Shown here: positions 6,209 to 7,019 of the stretch, one piece after another
How positions within the stretch are numbered: the stretch's first letter is position 1
Layout of the letters: every line of letters starts with the position of its first letter
From: Giesbergeria sp.
GTDB taxonomy: Bacteria; Pseudomonadota; Gammaproteobacteria; Burkholderiales; Burkholderiaceae_C
Assembly (NCBI GenBank): GCA_017998735.1
Contig: JAGOCN010000086.1
Span: 1-7,019, forward strand
DNA length: 7,019 nucleotides
Direction: 5' to 3'
Made by a program: the position numbers and the translations under genes
The notes under the pieces: generated by a model
Seen by the model: the letters and a program-made list of their open reading frames with translations, nothing else
What the model was told of the DNA's origin: nothing
Databases searched by the model: none

Positions 6209-6514
6209 ATGCAGCGCCTGACCCAGGCCCCGAACGCGGCCCTGGCCATGCTGTGGGCCGACCTGCTGTGCGAGGCCGGGATGCCGGCGTCGGTGCAGCG
6301 CCAGTACCTGGGCGCCGCTGCCGGCCACCTGCCGCCGCACGAGTGCCTGCCCGAGATCTGGCTGGAGCATGGCGAGCACCTGGACGCAGCGCGCAATTTG
6401 CTGGAGCAGTTGCAAAACCTGCCGCAGCGCCTGTGGCACTGCGCCGGCTGCGGCGAGCGGGTGGAGGGCGGGTTTGAGCAGTGCTGGAACTGCGGAGCGC
6501 TGATGCCGGCGTAA
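6209..6514 (+). CDS. DUF2007-like small protein with C-terminal zinc ribbon
   Basis: A 101-aa cytosolic protein in two parts. Residues 1-70 resemble the DUF2007 'putative signal transducing' fold: an opening M-x-R-L-x-x-A-P strand, a helix ALAMLWADLLCEAGMPA, then RQYLGAAAGHLPPHECLPEIWL and a closing helix. Residues 76-97 form a zinc ribbon, with Cys78-x2-Cys81, ten residues, then Cys92-x2-Cys95 and the familiar end FEQCWNCG. The biological role of DUF2007 proteins is not established; a ligand-binding or regulatory part is inferred. The ATG at 6209 aligns with the usual start of family members. A TTG at 6167 would add 14 residues. The RBS before 6209 is weak, so the start could depend on translation of the short overlapping frame that begins at TTG 6123 and stops at 6221. 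A minus-strand terminator lies beyond the stop, but no plus-strand terminator is obvious. Confidence 0.8.
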   Translation: MQRLTQAPNAALAMLWADLLCEAGMPASVQRQYLGAAAGHLPPHECLPEIWLEHGEHLDAARNLLEQLQNLPQRLWHCAGCGERVEGGFEQCWNCGALMPA

Positions 6515-6592
6515 GGATGCAGCGCAGCCCCGGCCCATGGTGGACAACAGCCAAAAGGGCATGGCCGCCAGGGCGTGCACCCGCAAAAAGGC

Positions 6593-6625
6593 AAAAAAAA
6601 GGCGCTGACTCGCAAGTCAGCGCCT
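6593..6625 (-). terminator. Rho-independent terminator for leftward transcription
   Basis: An 11-bp perfect stem, AGGCGCTGACT (6600-6610) with AGTCAGCGCCT (6615-6625), closes a CGCA loop. Eight A (6593-6600) on the plus strand give a U-tract on the minus-strand transcript. No T-run lies on the plus-strand side, so it does not serve the DUF2007-like gene. It ends either the GMC oxidoreductase transcript or a short RNA from the spacer. Confidence 0.88.
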
Positions 6626-6760
6626 GGGAAAAAGCATGCACCTCATATCGGGTGCTTGTGTGAAATTTGTCTTTGTGGCTGTAGGTTGTCTCCTCGGCCC
6701 CTCGTCAGACACAACGCCGTTGCGTCTTGGAGTGGGCGAACTGTAACGGCCTGCGGCCCT
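6593..6760 (-). ncRNA. Candidate short minus-strand transcript without a coding region
   Basis: On the minus strand, TATAGAT (near 6770-6764) follows a GGGGA-AA-TCCCC inverted repeat and could be a -10 element, giving a start near 6758. An AGGAGA block, a GCACC/GGTGC hairpin followed by five T, and the strong terminator come after it, a total of about 165 bases. The only ATG-initiated frame near the end codes for nine residues. This may be a small RNA, an mRNA leader left after gene loss, or just the 3' tail of the GMC transcript. The -35 is weak. Confidence 0.22.
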
Positions 6761-6770
6761 TGTATCTATA

Positions 6771-6782
6771 GGGGATTTCCCC
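6771..6782. promoter_or_regulatory. GGGGA-TT-TCCCC inverted repeat beside a -10-like sequence
   Basis: GGGGATTTCCCC has 5-bp complementary arms around TT. It directly adjoins TATAGAT on the minus strand, the place where an activator often binds. No regulator can be assigned from sequence. Confidence 0.3.
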
Positions 6783-6833
6783 CAGTGTTTTGCATGCCGG
6801 CCCCGGTGCTCCAGGGGCGTCGGCTGCACAGCG

Positions 6834-6853
6834 TGGCCCTGGCGGCAGGGCCA
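6834..6853 (-). other. GC-rich hairpin after the GMC oxidoreductase gene
   Basis: TGGCCCTG (6834-6841) pairs perfectly with CAGGGCCA (6846-6853) around a GCGG loop, about 33 bases after the GMC stop codon. There is no U-tract, so it would more likely protect a 3' end or aid Rho-dependent ending than act as an intrinsic terminator. Confidence 0.4.
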
Positions 6854-6885
6854 ATGCATGCACTGCAGATTTTTTCAGGTTGCCT

Positions 6886-7019
6886 TCAGCCAGCGTGCTG
6901 CGCGGCAATCCAGCCGGCGGCTTTTTCGGCCAGCATCAGCGTGGGCGCATTGGTGTTGCCGCTGGTGATGGTGGGCATGGCGCTGGCGTCCACCACGCGC
7001 AGGCCGGCCACGCCGCGCA
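6886..7019 (-). CDS. GMC-family oxidoreductase, C-terminal end (partial)
   Basis: The last 44 codons or so of a minus-strand gene that runs off the right edge. The translation ends [20 protein letters not shown], then [19 protein letters not shown], then QHAG and TGA (6888-6886). V-V-D-A-S-x-M-P-T-x-x-S-G-N-T-N-A-P is the hallmark C-terminal segment of FAD-dependent glucose-methanol-choline oxidoreductases such as choline dehydrogenase-like alcohol dehydrogenases. The Asn in SGNTN sits where the second catalytic residue of the His-Asn pair lies in the family. The FAD-binding N-terminus is outside the window, so the substrate cannot be given. Confidence 0.92.
   Translation of the reverse strand, partial: RGVAGLRVVDASAMPTITSGNTNAPTLMLAEKAAGWIAAQHAG

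Larger units (their letters stand above)
6515..6885. other. Gene-free stretch with minus-strand transcription signals
   Basis: No credible gene in about 370 bases; the two minus-strand frames of 67-80 codons have translations with no protein-like pattern. It holds a strong minus-strand terminator (6593-6625), a small hairpin GCACC/GGTGC (6638-6655), an AGGAGA block on the minus strand near 6689-6694, a GGGGA/TCCCC inverted repeat (6771-6782) next to a TATAGAT-like -10, and an 8-bp hairpin (6834-6853). Confidence 0.55.

Noticed and set aside
4911..6221. Plus-strand frame of 436 codons opposite the epimerase.
   Set aside because: It is the antisense shadow of a clear UDP-uronate epimerase. Only its last 32 codons, after AGGAG at 6112, were considered separately.
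5919..6641. Upstream in-frame extension of the epimerase frame to 6641.
   Set aside because: The extension runs antisense through the zinc-ribbon gene and a terminator. The conserved NAD motif lies 16 residues after ATG 5918, as usual for the family.
6617..6908. Minus-strand frames of 67-80 codons in the right-hand spacer.
   Set aside because: They overlap hairpins, the terminator region and the GMC gene end, and their translations lack any protein-like pattern.

Overview
The window is GC-rich, with codon use strongly biased to G/C in third positions. It looks like a chromosomal segment of a betaproteobacterium, most likely family Comamonadaceae (Acidovorax/Comamonas-like). The support is the protein style (a PilJ-type sensor domain, a DUF2007-like small protein, a Burkholderiales-type UDP-uronate 4-epimerase) and two copies of an intergenic element containing AGCTGCT(A/G)GCGCAGTC, then GCTGGA, then a T-run. 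I recognise that element from memory as common between genes of this family. No phage, transposase, CRISPR, rRNA or tRNA signal was seen.

Layout, left to right. (1) 14-44: rho-independent terminator of a gene outside the window. (2) 344-1180 (+): Tat-exported periplasmic protein with two PilJ/NarX-like sensor helices. (3) 1181-1621: gene-free stretch with a 10-bp tandem repeat and one dispersed element. (4) 1622-2014 (+): small VOC (glyoxalase-fold) protein, ending at a strong bidirectional terminator (2093-2129) that also serves the converging gene. (5) 2252-3651 (-): NCS2/NAT-family purine permease, interrupted by a one-base deletion near 3084-3086 and ending inside a 9-bp tandem repeat. 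(6) 3652-4130: intergenic region between divergent genes, with a 16-bp perfect palindrome. (7) 4131-4739 (+): SAM-dependent methyltransferase starting at GTG. (8) 4905-5918 (-): UDP-glucuronate 4-epimerase-like SDR, converging on the methyltransferase; its stop codon abuts the second dispersed element, which forms a terminator-like hairpin. (9) 6209-6514 (+): DUF2007-like small protein with a C-terminal four-cysteine zinc ribbon. (10) 6515-6885: gene-free stretch with a strong minus-strand terminator and promoter-like and RBS-like sequence but no gene. (11) 6886-7019 (-): 3' end of a GMC-family oxidoreductase that runs off the right edge.

The genes do not form one pathway; most are single-gene units separated by intergenic spacers. 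The epimerase points to nucleotide-sugar supply for cell-surface polysaccharide. The permease points to purine uptake. The PilJ-like protein points to periplasmic small-ligand sensing. I see no clear new multi-gene system. The more unusual observations concern gene ends: two genes stop inside short tandem repeats that multiply the TGA stop codon, and a third stops one base before a dispersed repeat. There is also a possible orphan transcript near 6593-6760.
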